From: a virus
Strand: one strand, 5' to 3'
IMG/VR virus record: IMGVR_UViG_3300042895_001659
Coordinates: 1-35,542 of that record
Length of the DNA: 35,542 nt
Position 1 is the first letter of the stretch. Each line of letters starts with the position of its first letter. This document shows, piece after piece, positions 34,647 to 35,542 of this stretch. The notes under the pieces are model-generated. The model searched no databases, was not told where the DNA came from, and was given only the letters and a program-made list of their open reading frames with translations. Both the position numbers and the translations under genes were made by a program.

Positions 34647-35542
34647 TTACGAGTAAGACCGAAGGATTGCCATCGCCATTGACTCGTTGTCCTCAGAGAT
34701 CAGATCGTTGCTCGTGCCCTCCAGCACACCGATCATGACCTTGTTCTTCGCCTCAATGAGCATGAGCATCTTCTCGTCCATCGTTGTCATGCCCTCAATG
34801 CCAGCAACCATGATGTGCGAAACAGTCTCACGGGTCTGCCCGAAACGATTGATGCGATCCTCCACTTGAAGCAGATCAGCCGATGTCCACGACAGTGAGC
34901 AGGACACATGGTGACGTGCGGAGTGGAGCGTGATGCCAGTACCGGCACTCTGCACGTTGCCGATCAGGACACGTGCATGCCCACTCTGGAATGCATCCAC
35001 TGCTTCCATCTTTGCCTTGTCAGTCATTCCACCTACGATGCGAACAGCGTTGTGGGATTCAGCGAAGTGGGCGAAATATGCATCGGCTTCATCCTTGAAG
35101 TTGGTGCTCATGAACACTTGCTCACCATCGTCCAGCAGATTCTCCACGTACTTGATCACAGGCTTCACTGAGCCCATCGCACAGATGTGGCGGAGTTCAT
35201 TAATGCGAACCAATGCCTCAGCGAGCATCGCCTTCTGAGCACGTACTTCGCCTTTGGTATTGCGGATCCATTCAATGAGATTCTCTTCGCATGCGATGTA
35301 GTTCGCAACACGCTTCTCATCCATCTCAATCGTGACTTGTGTACGTCCCTTGTTCGGGAGTGTGAGCACTTCACTTCGCACACGGCGGATCATGAATGAG
35401 CCCGTAAGCAGATCGTGCAGTTCTTTGACGTGAGCCGCACCACGACTTCCGAATGCATCAATCTTCGGTGCATAGCGGTTGATGAAACCATTGATGCCAC
35501 CCTTGAAGGTTGCTCCACGATCCAGCATCTCTACGACTGGGA
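34647..35542 (-). CDS. SNF2-type DNA helicase/translocase, C-terminal part (partial)
   Basis: The reading frame is open to the window edge (codons for PVVE precede the first Met at 35526-35528), so the N-terminal ATPase half lies outside. Seen here are the post-motif-III region (HDLLTGSFMIRRVRSEVLTL), helicase-C start (EQVFMSTNFKDEADAYF), motif V SAGTGITLHSA and motif VI QVEDRINRFGQ, close to the SNF2 consensus QxxxRxxRxGQ. Phage SNF2 proteins take part in replication or recombination. Its third-position G/C use is higher than in the accessory genes next to it. A strong terminator follows directly. Confidence 0.9.
   Translation of the reverse strand, partial: PVVEMLDRGATFKGGINGFINRYAPKIDAFGSRGAAHVKELHDLLTGSFMIRRVRSEVLTLPNKGRTQVTIEMDEKRVANYIACEENLIEWIRNTKGEVRAQKAMLAEALVRINELRHICAMGSVKPVIKYVENLLDDGEQVFMSTNFKDEADAYFAHFAESHNAVRIVGGMTDKAKMEAVDAFQSGHARVLIGNVQSAGTGITLHSARHHVSCSLSWTSADLLQVEDRINRFGQTRETVSHIMVAGIEGMTTMDEKMLMLIEAKNKVMIGVLEGTSNDLISEDNESMAMAILRSYS

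Overview
The window looks like the terminase/tail-fibre side of a double-stranded DNA tailed phage (Caudoviricetes). The identification rests on a complete large terminase (454-2019, minus), about 16 kb of tail-fibre and adhesin genes, a glycan-modification operon, a SNF2-type helicase fragment and many small accessory genes. The host is probably an aquatic actinobacterium. This is inference from many TANNNT boxes placed 5-7 nt before start codons (leaderless transcription, common in Actinobacteria), frequent GTG starts, an exported Thr/Ser-rich surface protein, and small ORFs of types I associate with actinophages. The major capsid, tape measure and polymerase are not here; an ATG at positions 1-3 (minus) suggests that the next virion gene runs off the left edge.

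Layout. (1) 1-3.4 kb, minus: terminase, three small unknown genes, one KTSC-like protein and a small gene between terminase and the left edge. (2) 3.4-6.8 kb, minus: an overlapping operon of GT-B glycosyltransferase, GT-A glycosyltransferase, SAM methyltransferase and NAD-sugar epimerase, preceded by a 56-residue two-helix membrane protein. (3) 6.9-8.8 kb, minus: an exported protein with a Thr/Ser linker, twelve 17-residue helical repeats and a C-terminal hydrophobic anchor. (4) 8.8-25.6 kb, minus: tail-fibre array with six polyglycine proteins, two Mtd-N-like proteins, two fibre/chaperone pairs from a tandem duplication, four small beta proteins and several modular fibre proteins. (5) 25.7-30.5 kb minus and 30.6-33.8 kb plus: two divergent arms of small accessory genes with ADP-ribosyltransferase-like, papain-like, HExxH metallopeptidase, GNAT, ParB-like, HicA-like and FmdB-like proteins. 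(6) 33.84-34.6 kb: mostly non-coding, CAACCCT repeats, a strong terminator. (7) 34.65-35.54 kb, minus: C-terminal part of a SNF2 helicase, more G+C-rich than most of the window.

The strongest candidate for something undescribed is the divergent accessory region. At least eight genes on both strands, with unrelated predicted folds, begin with a related N-terminal motif of the form A-x-[E/D/N/T]-x-[L/I/V/M]-[N/H/Q]-x-x-[Q/L]-[F/V/H/L]. Several also carry a minimal promoter (CTATACTTGA-like) in the short gap between the previous stop and their own start, so that each gene looks like an independent leaderless cassette. In one place the N-terminal motif is separated from its ADP-ribosyltransferase-like body by a single in-frame TGA. 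I propose, as inference only, that these are phage effectors sharing a targeting or packaging peptide. Every function here was assigned by eye from motifs; no database search was run.
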